Below, piece after piece: positions 8,314-16,952 of a stretch of DNA of 49,385 nucleotides. The DNA lies in the NCBI GenBank assembly GCA_965218865.1, contig CBDCME010000070.1, forward strand, positions 1 to 49,385. The letters run 5' to 3'. The notes below the pieces were generated by a model. It worked only from the letters and a program-made list of their open reading frames with translations, was not told where the DNA came from and made no database searches. The translations under genes and the position numbers were made by a program. Numbering within the stretch: the stretch's first letter is position 1; each line of letters opens with the position of its first letter. This DNA is from CBDCME01 sp965218865 (GTDB lineage Bacteria; Pseudomonadota; Alphaproteobacteria; JAAXGF01).

Positions 8314-9021
8314 ATGGATTCGATGGGGCGTCTGGCATTCTCTTTCATCATCTGGGTCGGCATCGCGGCCACGGCGGTCGCGCAAGAAACCGAAATCGAG
8401 CCGTATTGGATTAAGGATTCGAACAGCGGTTGCGCGGTTTGGAATTCGAATCCGAAGCCAATAGAAACGATTACCTGGTCGGGGTCATGCCGAAACGGCA
8501 AGGCGGATGGCCGGGGCGTTCTCCAGTGGTATAGGGATGGCAAGCCCGGCGACCGCTACGAAGGCGACACCAAGATCGGCAAGGCGCACGGCCTTGGTGT
8601 GTTTACCGACGCCGACGGCAGCCGCTACGAAGGCGAGCACGTGGACGGCAAGGCGCACGGCCGTGGGGTGTTTACCGACTCCGACGGCAGTCGCTACGAA
8701 GGCGAGTTCGTGAATGGGTCGCAGCGCGGCCGCGGCATACTCACCTGGCCCAGCAGTGACCGCTACGAAGGCGAATTCGTGGACAACGCGTTCCAGGGCC
8801 GCGGGGTGTACATCTGGGCCAACGGCGACCGCTACGAAGGTGACTTCGTGGAGGGAGATTTCCACGGCCGTGGTGTTCACCTTCAGAGCAACGGTGAACG
8901 GTACGAAGGGGCTTTCGTAAAAGGCAAAAAGCACGGCATCGGTGATTGCCGCGATGGGAAAACCGAACGGACGGGCCGTTGCGAATATTCGTACGGAGAG
9001 TTTATCCGCTGGCTCGACTAG
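8314..9021 (+). CDS. secreted MORN-repeat protein
   Basis: The 235-residue protein has a signal peptide (SFIIWVGIAATAVAQ, predicted cleavage after AVA), a short N-terminal region with two cysteines, and five 23-residue MORN repeats beginning RYEG from about residue 85, followed by a partial sixth and a cysteine-containing tail. MORN repeats form an elongated beta sheet that often binds proteins or membranes; in bacteria their role is poorly defined. The start could be ATG 8314 or the ATG three codons later. It lies downstream of the secreted winged-helix-like gene in the same direction, but with a gap of about 370 bases, so a shared operon is doubtful. Confidence 0.85.
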   Translation: MDSMGRLAFSFIIWVGIAATAVAQETEIEPYWIKDSNSGCAVWNSNPKPIETITWSGSCRNGKADGRGVLQWYRDGKPGDRYEGDTKIGKAHGLGVFTDADGSRYEGEHVDGKAHGRGVFTDSDGSRYEGEFVNGSQRGRGILTWPSSDRYEGEFVDNAFQGRGVYIWANGDRYEGDFVEGDFHGRGVHLQSNGERYEGAFVKGKKHGIGDCRDGKTERTGRCEYSYGEFIRWLD

Positions 9022-9080
9022 TATTTGGTTGCATAAATTTGCGAATGTTATTGAATGTATTCATGCGCGCGGCGGAGATT

Positions 9081-9190
9081 GGAATGACGGCACCGACGGC
9101 CATACCACACGCGCCACGCGTGGAGCACACATCAGCGGGAGTCTAATTTAACAAGGCGGTACTCCTGTCCAAAGGATGGGGTCCACCTCA
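9081..9190 (+). mobile_element. IS3 right-end remnant
   Basis: The segment from GGAATGACGGCA to GGATGGGGTCCACCTCA closely matches the 3' end of the IS3 element at 40957-41073, including the terminal inverted repeat. No transposase sequence remains. It marks a former IS3 insertion. Confidence 0.8.
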
Positions 9191-9375
9191 GCCGCCGTAC
9201 AGCCTCAACCAAACATGAAGTTTGGAAGCCGATTCGCCATCGCGGGAAAGGCGGCGATCAGCAATAAGGCCAGAATCTGAATGACGATGGAACGCAGGAC
9301 GCGGCGAAGCCCGCCTTGCGAAGATTCTCGGAAGCCACGGCGACGGCGGTCCCGCTGCCGAGCCGCGAAACCGTT

Positions 9376-9486
9376 CCAGAACCGCGCCTCCGGCTCGCTC
9401 AAGACCTTTTTCTCCACCACGACCTCCCCTTTTTCGTCGACAACGCAAATACTCGTCTCTTCAAGCGACAATCCATGTTCCACGGC
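9376..9486 (-). pseudogene. IS110-family transposase N-terminal remnant
   Basis: LSLEETSICVVDEKGEVVVE followed by KKVLSEPEA is the start of the RuvC-like DEDD domain of IS110 transposases, but the first aspartate region and everything beyond about 40 residues are missing. It differs from the IS110 transposase at 47966 and so comes from another element. Confidence 0.6.
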
Positions 9487-9607
9487 TGTCTTCCTTCCAT
9501 GACTGTCGATGCCGAAATCGGACCTCGTATCAACGACACTTCGGAAGACAGCCACCAATGTCAAACCTTGCGGTCAACCCGCGCCGATTACCCCATCTGT
9601 CCCCGGT

Positions 9608-10880
9608 TTAGAGAATCGTTTGGGCGCAGTAGAGACCGCGGTCGCGGAGTTTCTTGCACAGGGCATCGGCGGCGCCCGCGTCGGCGAGGGGACCGAGGTG
9701 GAGTTCGAAGAGCACCAGGCCGTCCATGGTGGACTCTTCGGTGCGGATGATGCGCGGACGCAACGCGGCCACGAGATCCTCCTGGGCGGCGCGCAGTTCC
9801 GTCCACCGGCGCAAGGCGCGATGGGGGGTGCGGTAGGGAGCCGACGTGGACACCGATGGCGTCGTCGGAAACGAGGGGATTGGCGGCCGTGGAGCGAGCC
9901 TTGGGTGGCGGTGGCGCCACGGAAGGTGCGTTGCCGGCAACGGGGGCAAGAGCGATCGCGATGGCGGCTTCCTCGCGGCGCGCTTCGGCGCTCGTGATCA
10001 ACTCGGCCTTAACGAGGCGCGCGAGGCGGTCGCGGTAGAGGCGCGCTTCCATGGTGTCCTTGGGAGAGAAGGGCATCGGCGCCGGTTCGCCGACGACCCG
10101 GGGCAGCAAGGCGTCGAGCACGGCGGCGCGTTCGGCCGCGTGGGCCTGGGCGCTAAATCCGCCCTCGCGCCAGAAGCGCTCGATCGCCCGCAACCGGGTG
10201 GCGACGTCGCCCGCGGCAACGGCGGGGCGGGTGACGGAGGCATCCGCGGGCGGGGCGGTCAACGGCAAAAGCGCGCCCCGGTTCGCAGCCCGGCGCTTCT
10301 CGTAATCCTTGGCATTGATCAGGCCTTCGTCGCGAAGCCGGCGCAGGGCCTGAAAGCGCATGACGATGGCCCGGTCGGGGTTGTAGGGGAGCAGGACCGG
10401 ATCGGGCGCCGGCGCCGCCACCGCTTGCTCGGTGATCGCCATAAGGGCCCGGGCGCGATCGACGAGCGCGGGGTCGACGGCGTTTTCGGGAACCTGGGCC
10501 AAGGCGACGATGCGGGAGAACATCGCCGCCGCGGCCTCGTTGCGCCCGCTTTCGCGGTAGAGATTGCCGAGTTCTAGGAGGGCCAGGGCATTGCCCGGAT
10601 TCTCGGACAGGGCGGCCTCGAATAGGATCTCGGCCATATGGTCGTCACCCTCGGAGCGGGCCGCGACCCCCCGCAGGGCGAGCCGCTGGTCGTTGGGAAC
10701 CTTGGGCTCGGTGAAGCGGTCGAGGACTTTCATCACCTGCTCGCTCACCTGGGGATTCGGCACGCAGCCCGCGAGTGCCAGGGCGGCAAGGCCGGCGGCG
10801 AGCAGAATCGAAGCCGTGTCGCGGATGATCACGCTGGTCCCGCCCAAACGGGTGGTTCGATTTTTTCGGATGGAATCCAA
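9608..10880 (-). pseudogene. TPR lipoprotein with C-terminal SPOR domain, frameshifted
   Basis: The N-terminus carries a lipoprotein signal with lipobox LALAGC, then a TPR-like region (AEILFEAALSENPGNALALL, GNLYRESGRNEAAAAMF). Near 9836, in a GGG run, the frame changes: GVHVGS continues in the neighbouring frame with YRTPHRALRRWTELRAAQED and LFELHLGPLADAGAADALC, a SPOR peptidoglycan-binding domain ending at 9608. Removing one base of the run restores one protein of about 424 residues. It would be an envelope lipoprotein binding denuded glycan at division sites. The start may be ATG 10880 or GTG 10832, the latter placing the signal sequence at the terminus. Real frameshift or base-call error cannot be told apart. 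Confidence 0.75.
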
Positions 10881-11096
10881 TATCGTCCTCGCGGCGAACC
10901 CCGTAAGTCTTGAAACGATCGATCAACTTGTCCCGACGCTTGGGAAGTGAGCGTTGGGGTCGATCCACTCAAGCCCAATTAGGCCGGATTCTCGGTTAAT
11001 CCCCGGTTAACGCCCGCGGGCCCGACGCCCGGGCCCGATCCCGGCGCCTCGATTGACCCCGCCAAAAGGCTAAGATAAGAATATCCGCCACCACGG

Positions 11097-11172
11097 GTCC
11101 CCATCGTCTAGTGGCCTAGGACACCGCCCTCTCACGGCGGAAACGGGGGTTCGATCCCCCCTGGGGACGCCA
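11097..11172 (+). tRNA. tRNA-Glu (anticodon CTC)
   Basis: A complete cloverleaf can be folded: acceptor GTCCCCA with TGGGGAC, D arm, anticodon stem CCGCC/GGCGG around CTCTCAC giving anticodon CTC, T arm GGGGG-TTCGATC-CCCC, discriminator G and encoded CCA at 11170-11172. It follows GC-rich sequence and is followed by an island-like scar region. Confidence 0.95.
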
Positions 11173-11354
11173 ATGAAATCAATGGGTTAGGATTTCAGGC
11201 GAGGATAGTTCCCCAACTATTCCCCAATAAGCGGCGGTCAAACAGCGACGTTCATGAGTGGATATTCGTGGACGATTTGCCGTTGCGAGCCTGTTCTCCC
11301 GCTCGGTATTTGCCGGCCCCCGCTGTCGCCCTGTCGGTAGACCCCATGGGTACG

Positions 11355-11600
11355 TTACGCCGCGATCGCCGTTTCGGCCTGATCCTGCAATTCATGCAAG
11401 AATGTCGCGGCCTGTTGCGCCTTGCTCGCGGCCGTAAAGATCGCGCGCTTAATCGTTCTTGAGAACGGTTAGCCATGAGGCAAGATACTGTGCGTCGTCT
11501 ATACGGGGTGTGTTGGTGATTTCAAGGTCGCCGCAGAGGAAGGTTGATCCGAGTTCGGCCACGAGTTCCTCGAACGCATAGGCCTTGTCAGCCGACGCGC
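11355..11600 (-). pseudogene. ArdC-like antirestriction protein, C-terminal scar
   Basis: AYAFEELVAELGSTFLCGDL and ASWLTVLKND match the C-terminal metalloprotease-like region of ArdC antirestriction proteins. A stop at about 11450 results from one extra T; in the next frame KRAIFTAASKAQQAATFLHE and a stop at 11355 complete the family C-terminus. The N-terminal single-strand-DNA-binding domain is gone and is replaced by GC-rich sequence. ArdC genes are carried by plasmids and integrative elements, so this is probably the relic of an island integrated beside tRNA-Glu. Confidence 0.65.
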
Positions 11601-12161
11601 CAGCCTTCCCCTCACCCCAGCCGGCAGCACGCCCTCGACGTCGCCAGGGCCCGCACCCCGGGGCGGGTTCGGCACACCCCCCCCCCTGGGGGTGGGGTAC
11701 CCATAGGGTCCCGCCCCGCATCCCCCAGCACAAAAGGGACCCTTTCCGAAATTTCCGGGCCTTAAAAGCGCGGACGAATAGGTCAGCAATGTTGACATTC
11801 TGCAAGAGACGGTCCGCGCCGTCGTCGAGGCTTACGCGGACGGGTCAGCAAGAAAGTCCCTTCCAAATTTCCCGGAAATAAAAAGGGGCCGGGACACTCA
11901 ACGGCTTGTTCGCCAGATTCCCCGGGACAAAAAGGCGTTGCTGGTGGCGGCACGCTAATCAGAACGGCGGCTTGCGGCAGGAAAGCGGCCGTGTTCAGAC
12001 GCAACCCTTCACGGCAGCAGCTAGCCAAAAGGCGACATTCGAGGTTGCTCAAGCCACCGCCGCCGGACTGCGGAATCAGTGCCGAGTTTACCTTCGCCCG
12101 TCATTCTTGCTAGGTTACCGGTAACTGCGAGTAGTCGTCGGGGAAATCTGGGCAAGTAGCG
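11601..12161. other. GC-rich non-coding stretch downstream of the ArdC scar
   Basis: I see no credible gene. A C/G-rich palindromic patch is present around 11685-11705. The last part leads into the PAS-LuxR gene and presumably holds its promoter, which I cannot place. Confidence 0.4.
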
Positions 12162-13007
12162 ATGTCGGATGATCGAGACCATTATCTCAAACGCGAACTT
12201 TATCGGCTTGTTCAGACCGATCCGCAGATCTTTGACTTCCTCCAAGACGGCTCCCTGGACGGATTGTGGTATTGGGATGTAGAAAATCCCCGTGAAGAAT
12301 GGCTGAGCCCGCGCTTCAAGGAACTCTTTGGCTACGCCGATGACGATGTCCCAAACACTTCGGACTGGTGGCAGGAAAACATTCATCCCGACGATCTTCA
12401 GGTTGCCCTCGACAACTTCGAAAAACACAAGACAGATCCCAACCACCCTTACGATCAGGTTGTGCGGTATCGCCACAAAGATGGCTCGACGGTCTGGGTT
12501 AGATGCCGAGGTATCGCCATCCGCAATGAAAAAGGCGAAGCAATCCGAATGCTCGGGGCGCACACTGACCTCACGGACCTGAAGCGGACCGAGAAGGCGC
12601 TGCAAAGGGCGCGCAATGAGCTCGAGTCGCGGGTCGAGGAACGGACCAAACAACTGGAGAATGTACACGAATCACTCAAGAGCGAGATGGTCGAACACAT
12701 GCGGTTGGAACGTGCGCTGCGGGAAAGCAACAGACGGATCAGCATGATTCTGGAAAGCATCGCCCTACCCGATAGCGCGTTGGAACGGCTGGAAAGCCTG
12801 ACGAAGCGCGAGAGAGAGATGCTTTCGCACCTCGTCGGTGGTAAATCAACCAAGGCTGCGGCCCAGAAACTCGGCATAAGTCCGCGCACGGCGGAAAAGC
12901 ACCGTCAAAGTATACTGCGCAAGATGGAGGTGGTTAGCCTCGTTGAACTCGTTCCATATGCGATGGCCGTCAAGTTGATGAACATGCCTGTTCAACCCTC
13001 CCGCTAA
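12162..13007 (+). CDS. PAS-domain LuxR-type transcriptional regulator
   Basis: The 281-residue protein has an N-terminal PAS/PAC domain (residues about 25-145: LDGLWYWDVENPREEWLSPR, FGYADDDV, YDQVVRYRHKDGSTVWVRCR, LGAHTDLTDLK), a coiled coil of about 65 residues (RARNELESRVEERTKQLENV), and a C-terminal LuxR helix-turn-helix (residues about 213-270: LTKREREMLSHLVGGKSTK, LGISPRTAEKHRQSILRKM). It is a cytoplasmic one-component regulator or a partner of an unlinked kinase; the signal is unknown. A perfect palindrome 30 bases after the stop (13036-13057) is a candidate binding site. The start follows GGGCAAGTAGCG, a weak ribosome site. Confidence 0.88.
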   Translation: MSDDRDHYLKRELYRLVQTDPQIFDFLQDGSLDGLWYWDVENPREEWLSPRFKELFGYADDDVPNTSDWWQENIHPDDLQVALDNFEKHKTDPNHPYDQVVRYRHKDGSTVWVRCRGIAIRNEKGEAIRMLGAHTDLTDLKRTEKALQRARNELESRVEERTKQLENVHESLKSEMVEHMRLERALRESNRRISMILESIALPDSALERLESLTKREREMLSHLVGGKSTKAAAQKLGISPRTAEKHRQSILRKMEVVSLVELVPYAMAVKLMNMPVQPSR

Positions 13008-13035
13008 GGCGCTCCCTCTCTCGTATTGCCCGTCC

Positions 13036-13057
13036 AAATGGGTAGAACTACCCATTT
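13036..13057. promoter_or_regulatory. perfect 22-bp palindrome, candidate operator
   Basis: AAATGGGTAG and CTACCCATTT form 10-bp perfect arms around AA. It is AT-flanked, lies between the PAS-LuxR gene and the receiver gene, and has the two-fold symmetry expected for a dimeric LuxR-type regulator. Function inferred from position only. Confidence 0.45.
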
Positions 13058-13101
13058 ACATTCCAATCAAACTGCGCAACCCTATATGCGGTACCCCCCT
13101 G

Positions 13102-13140
13102 GAGTCCTCCAGATTCTGTTTGGAGGACTCTAATTTGTTG
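13102..13140 (+). terminator. rho-independent terminator
   Basis: GAGTCCTCCA (13102-13111) and TGGAGGACTC (13121-13130) form a perfect 10-bp stem with a 9-base loop, followed by TAATTTGTTG and TTTG. It follows the PAS-LuxR gene and precedes the receiver gene. Confidence 0.6.
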
Positions 13141-13300
13141 TTTGATCGGGAAAATCAATCAAGGCAGTGAGGGATGAGCACCCATCCCGCCACTGTTGTA
13201 CCAGGGTGTCGACTCAGGAGTTCGTCCTTCCGATAAGTGACGGGAAAGACCCCAACCGGCACGTATTCCGACAGAGCACGAAGGGACCGGCGAATTACCG

Positions 13301-13693
13301 ATGGCGCAGATACTCTTAGCTGATGACCAGGCCGACGTCCGTACCGTGGTATCACGGGCCCTCCAGATCGATGGTCACCGGGTCACCAAGGTGGCTGACG
13401 GCGATGCGGCGTTCGAGGCTCTGCAGGGCGGCCCCTTCGATCTCCTGCTCACCGATTTAGTTATGCCCCGACTCGACGGTATCGCCCTCGCCGTCAAGGT
13501 AACCAAGGAATGGCCGCGGATGAGGGTCGTCATCATGACCGGATACCCCAATCCGCAATCCCGGGCCCGAAATATCGAGGCGTTGGTCGACGACATCGTC
13601 GTCAAGCCCTTCTCGGCCGTGGATATCCGCAATCTCGTACATGACGTCATGAGTCGCCCCGAGGATTCGCGGGACCGGCCCCGGGCCGAGTGA
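13301..13693 (+). CDS. single-domain response regulator (CpdR-like receiver)
   Basis: The 130-residue protein is a receiver domain alone: acidic pair D8-D9, phosphoacceptor D52 (LLLTDLVMP), T80 (IMTGYP) and K102 (VVKPFS) are all present. There is no output domain, so it must act through protein contacts, like CheY or the alphaproteobacterial protease adaptor CpdR, whose LLLTD-[IL]-VMP segment it resembles. Which role applies cannot be decided from sequence. The partner kinase is not in the window. The PAS-LuxR gene upstream is separated by a terminator, so the receiver is probably transcribed on its own. Confidence 0.88.
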   Translation: MAQILLADDQADVRTVVSRALQIDGHRVTKVADGDAAFEALQGGPFDLLLTDLVMPRLDGIALAVKVTKEWPRMRVVIMTGYPNPQSRARNIEALVDDIVVKPFSAVDIRNLVHDVMSRPEDSRDRPRAE

Positions 13694-13868
13694 ACCGTAT
13701 GTTTGGGGGTGCCCGTGCATCAATTTCGCCGTCACGAATAATCCACGGCCCGACCCTACTACAAAGGTATTTGCTATGTTGAATTGGAAAATTAGGTTTT
13801 CCACGCTGGTACCCAACGCACGAACCGGTTGACGTACATCCCACAGGTGTGACCCACACTTCCGCTGT

Positions 13869-14007
13869 GGGTCACGAAGGGACGAATTTCGGTGCCACTC
13901 GCGACGACCGCAATCGGGGGTTAAGCGGTCGAATAACGCGGGATGGTCGGCTCTTGAGGGTAGAGCAGCCGTGATTGGCGGTGATCCAGGACTACCGGTC
14001 TTAGCCA
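13869..14007. repeat. dispersed 140-bp repeat, copy 1
   Basis: The segment starting GTCACGAAGGGACGAA and containing CGACGACCGCAATCGGGGGT closely matches 24134-24272. It is non-coding, and both copies lie beside IS-disrupted genes. Its origin is unknown. Confidence 0.75.
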
Positions 14008-14198
14008 AAAGCTGCCATTCGAGCGTTTCGTTGCAACCATAGAATTCCGCTTGCACCGACGGTGATGTCGCTTCGAAGAGAGGATCCTATGGATCTTCAA
14101 ATCGCTCGCCTGAAGAAACGCTTTGCCAAGAAAGCCAAGCGAGATTTTCGTGGCTACGGTGTCAATATTCGTGTTGGGCTGGGCGATGTCCCATGCTC

Positions 14199-15608
14199 TG
14201 TTGAAAAAGGCGAGGCAGGCATGGTTGGGCTTCGAGGCTAGGCGGCCTCTTTGATGGTTTCAATGGCGCTTTTCGCTTTTGCCTTTTTCACGTGATCCTC
14301 GAGGGCAGCTCTGAGGGCCTTGAGGCGACGGAGGTCTTTTGGGCTTCCAGGAGGCCGGCGGCGGTCCATCGCAAGGCCATCTCGGCGTTGCGCCAGCGCT
14401 TGACATTGTGCTGCACCATCCTGACCGTTCCCAAGGCATTCTCGATGGCGTTGGTGCAGGCCAAGGAGCGCCTGAGCTTGGGCGGCAGGCCCAAGCGGAT
14501 CACGGTGAGGATCTCATCCAGGCCCTCCAGGATGGAAGCCGAAACGCCGGGGGCCTCGGTCTCCAGGCGGCGCGCCAGGTTCTTCATGAGGCGTTCGGCT
14601 TTCTCGGCATCGTCTTGGTCCCAGGCTTGCCTGAGCGCCTTCTTGACGCCGGCATGAAGGCTTTCGTCGAGGCGCTCGATGATGTTGCGGCCCTTGTGGA
14701 CCTGGCAGCGCTGGAGGGCGGCCACCGGCCCGAAGGTCCGCTTGATCGCCTTGGAGAGCGCCTTGGCGCCGTCGACGATGAAGAGCCGGGGCACTTCCGG
14801 GTCGAGGCCGCGGGCGGTCAGGTTGTCGAGCAGCGCCTGCACCGTGGCGGCATTCTCCGTGGCACCTTCGGCCAGGCCTAGAACATGCTTCTCGCCCGCG
14901 CCGTCGATGCCAATAGCTGCCAGCAACACGTGATCGCCGACGTGCAGCCCGTCGATCTGGATGACCAGGAGATCGAGATCCGAAAGGTCGCTGGCCAGGA
15001 AGGCCTTCAGCTTCTTGCGCGTCATGGCCACGAAGCGCCGCGAGACCGCGGACTTCGAGGTCGCATCGCCCGCGCGTGCCGGCAAGTCGCCGCTGGCCTC
15101 GCCGGGCAGGCGCACGGCGCCCGCGTACTTGCGGGTCGAAACCGTAAGCAGCATGATGTTCATCGCCCAGGACTGCAAAAGCGCCGGGTCCGAGAGCAAC
15201 TCCCAGCTCGGCAAGCTCATCTCCTTGCCCGCAAGATCGCGCACCCGCGGGCGCGTCAGCTTCACCTTGCCCCCGTGATAGGCAATCTCGCTCTGGGTTG
15301 TCCCCCAGCGATGGCCCTGCCGCTCGGCCGTGCGGGCGTGGCGCGCTCCGCAGAGCACCTCGCTATCCTCGTCCAGCATCTCGCCCAGGGTCTCCACCCC
15401 GGCCAACAGGCAAAAGCGATCCACGCTCATGCGCAGATCATCAAAAGCCTCCGGCAAGGCCGGCGGCAACAGCGGAAGCGGGATCTCCAACAGTTTCGAA
15501 AGGCGGCTGTTCCGTGTAGTCTTGGTCATGGCGTCGTTCTCCTTGATGGATTCAACACCCAGAGCCTAACGGTTCCAGGCGAATGACGCCTACCTCACTT
15601 TTTCAACA
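14199..15608 (-). mobile_element. IS256-family element
   Basis: The ends share TGTTGAAAAAG (14199-14209 and, inverted, 15598-15608), with further similarity inward (GAGG-C/T-AGGC). The single long gene is on the minus strand. No 8-9-bp target duplication is evident, which suggests deletion next to the element. Confidence 0.8.
14238..15529 (-). pseudogene. IS256-family (Mutator-type) transposase, C-terminal frameshift
   Basis: The product contains the DDE residues of the family: D in VIQIDGLHVGDH, D in FIVDGAKAL and E in TNAIENALG, plus the RCQVHKGRNI motif. The frame running from ATG 15529 (preceded by AAGGAG) stops at 14288 after SRPSELPSRIT, whereas the neighbouring frame gives the expected ending KDLRRLKALRAALEDHVKKA with a stop at 14238. 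Adding one A to the AAAA run near 14338 joins them. The catalytic core is intact; only the last 35 or so residues are affected, so activity is uncertain. Confidence 0.85.
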
Positions 15609-15857
15609 TCAGCCGGGACATTGCCTTGGGCTGCGCCTGTCCGGTGCAAAACCAGCGGAAACCGTACCCCGATGTCAATAATCTCTTAACTGCTTTGTGT
15701 GGATCATGAGCGACCCGCAGGATTGCTCTAGACGACCGGCACGCTTCCGCCGCCTTGAGAGGTCTTTCCGCCACCTGGGCGCGTTGCTTGGGAGATTCCT
15801 GCCTGCAGAAAACGCGATACGGCCTGACCGATCGATCGAACCACAAGGAAATTAATC

Positions 15858-16723
15858 ATGATCAATGCACAGGAACTGACGGCGGAAAAATATGCGGTGC
15901 TTGAGAAGGCCGTAATGCAGACCGAGCAGGGGCGGTTGTTCCTTGCCGAACACGCTCGGCGCCATAGCGTCGTAGGCTCCGACAAGGTCTTACGCGCGAT
16001 CAAGGATATCCGCGTTGCCGTGTCGGGAAAAAAGTCCTCGACGCACGTAGAATTCTTGCGCCACGAACTCCAAGAGATGAGCTCCTCGATTGCCCAGGCC
16101 CGGCGCGAAATCGCCGCGATCAAACCGGCCAATGACGGTGAAAATCGCATCATGGAGGCCACCGAGGAGCTCGACGCCATCGTGACCGCCACCGAGCGGG
16201 CCACCAACGACATCCTTGGCACCGCGGAGCATCTCCAGGAGATTGCCGGAAAGTTGCGTACTTCGGGCACCGACACGGAGGTGTGCGACGCCATAGACAA
16301 TCACGCTACCCATATCTTCATGGCCTGTTCTTTTCAGGACATCACCGGGCAACGGACGACCAAGGTGGTGAACGTGATGCACTATCTCGAGCAGCGTGTG
16401 AATGCGATGATCAATCTCTGGAATGTCGTTGACGCCGATGAAACGGACGACGGCTTCGAAACCGAAATCGAGGACCAGCGGCCCGACGCGCATTTACTCC
16501 AAGGCCCTCAGCAGGAAGGTGCCGGCATCACACAGGACGAAGTCAACCGGATGCTCGGGCAAGGTCCGGTCGAGGATTTTGCGAAACAACGGGATCGCCA
16601 CCGCAAGATGGCGTCGCCGAGGAAATTCCGGAAGTCCCGGCCGCGGACAAAAAGTCGAACGGCCACCGGGCGGCCGACGGGAAATCCCGTGCCCAAGACA
16701 AAATCGACTCGTTGTTCTCCTGA
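15858..16723 (+). pseudogene. CheZ-family chemotaxis phosphatase, frameshifted near the C-terminus
   Basis: The protein has a long helical region and the CheZ active-site segment ACSFQDITGQRTTKVVNVM (Asp and Gln of QD-[LI]-TGQ, residues about 160-164), which catalyses dephosphorylation of CheY-P. ATG 15858 follows AAGGAAATTAATC. Around 16587 the frame changes: the frame ending at 16742 becomes basic nonsense, while the neighbouring frame gives GVAEEIPEVPAADKKSNG and the conserved C-terminal tail AQDKIDSLFS ending at 16723. That tail is what binds CheY in CheZ proteins, so the lesion removes the docking peptide unless it is a sequence error. No other chemotaxis gene is nearby. Confidence 0.8.
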
Positions 16724-16742
16724 CCCCGGGTCACCGGATTGA

Positions 16743-16952
16743 TTGCCCGGCGGGCCGCCACGACCGGGTGTAGCCAAAGCACTAAATCGCAAGCCTCCGC
16801 TTCAGCCGAGACATGTCTGGGCAATCAGGACACGTCTGCAACTTGCCGGGCGTATCCGCGATCTTGCTCTCTTCAATCTAGCAATCGATAGCAAACTGAG
16901 GGGGTGCGACGTCGTGAGCCTCAAGGTCGAGGACGTTGCCCCACACGGCTAA
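16743..16952 (+). pseudogene. tyrosine-recombinase (integrase) N-terminal fragment
   Basis: PLQPRHVWAIRTRLQLAGRI and LFNLAIDSKLRGCDVVSLKV followed by EDVAPHG match a common family of short site-specific integrases. The frame runs straight into the end of IS630 copy 2 at 16953. The sequence beyond the element (18129 onward) is not the rest of the integrase, so the catalytic half including the tyrosine is absent from this locus. The true start is unclear; a TTG at 16743 opens the frame. Confidence 0.7.

Larger units (their letters stand above)
14089..15707 (+). pseudogene. small unknown gene split by IS256
   Basis: The 5' part starts at ATG 14089 with a good ribosome site (GAGAGGATCCT) and encodes MDLQIARLKKRFAKKAKRDF and RGYGVNIRVGLGDVPCS before the IS256 end at 14199. 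On the other side of the element (15609-15707) an open frame reads ISRDIALGCACPVQNQRKPY and PDVNNLLTALCGS to a TGA. The two parts are consistent in style and position with one protein of about 70 residues, but no target duplication is visible, so a few codons may be lost. I do not recognise the family. Confidence 0.5.

Noticed and set aside
9846..10577. Open frame opposite the SPOR lipoprotein
   Set aside because: The lipoprotein frame has a lipobox, TPR-like repeats and a SPOR domain; the opposite frame has only Gly/Arg-rich low complexity.
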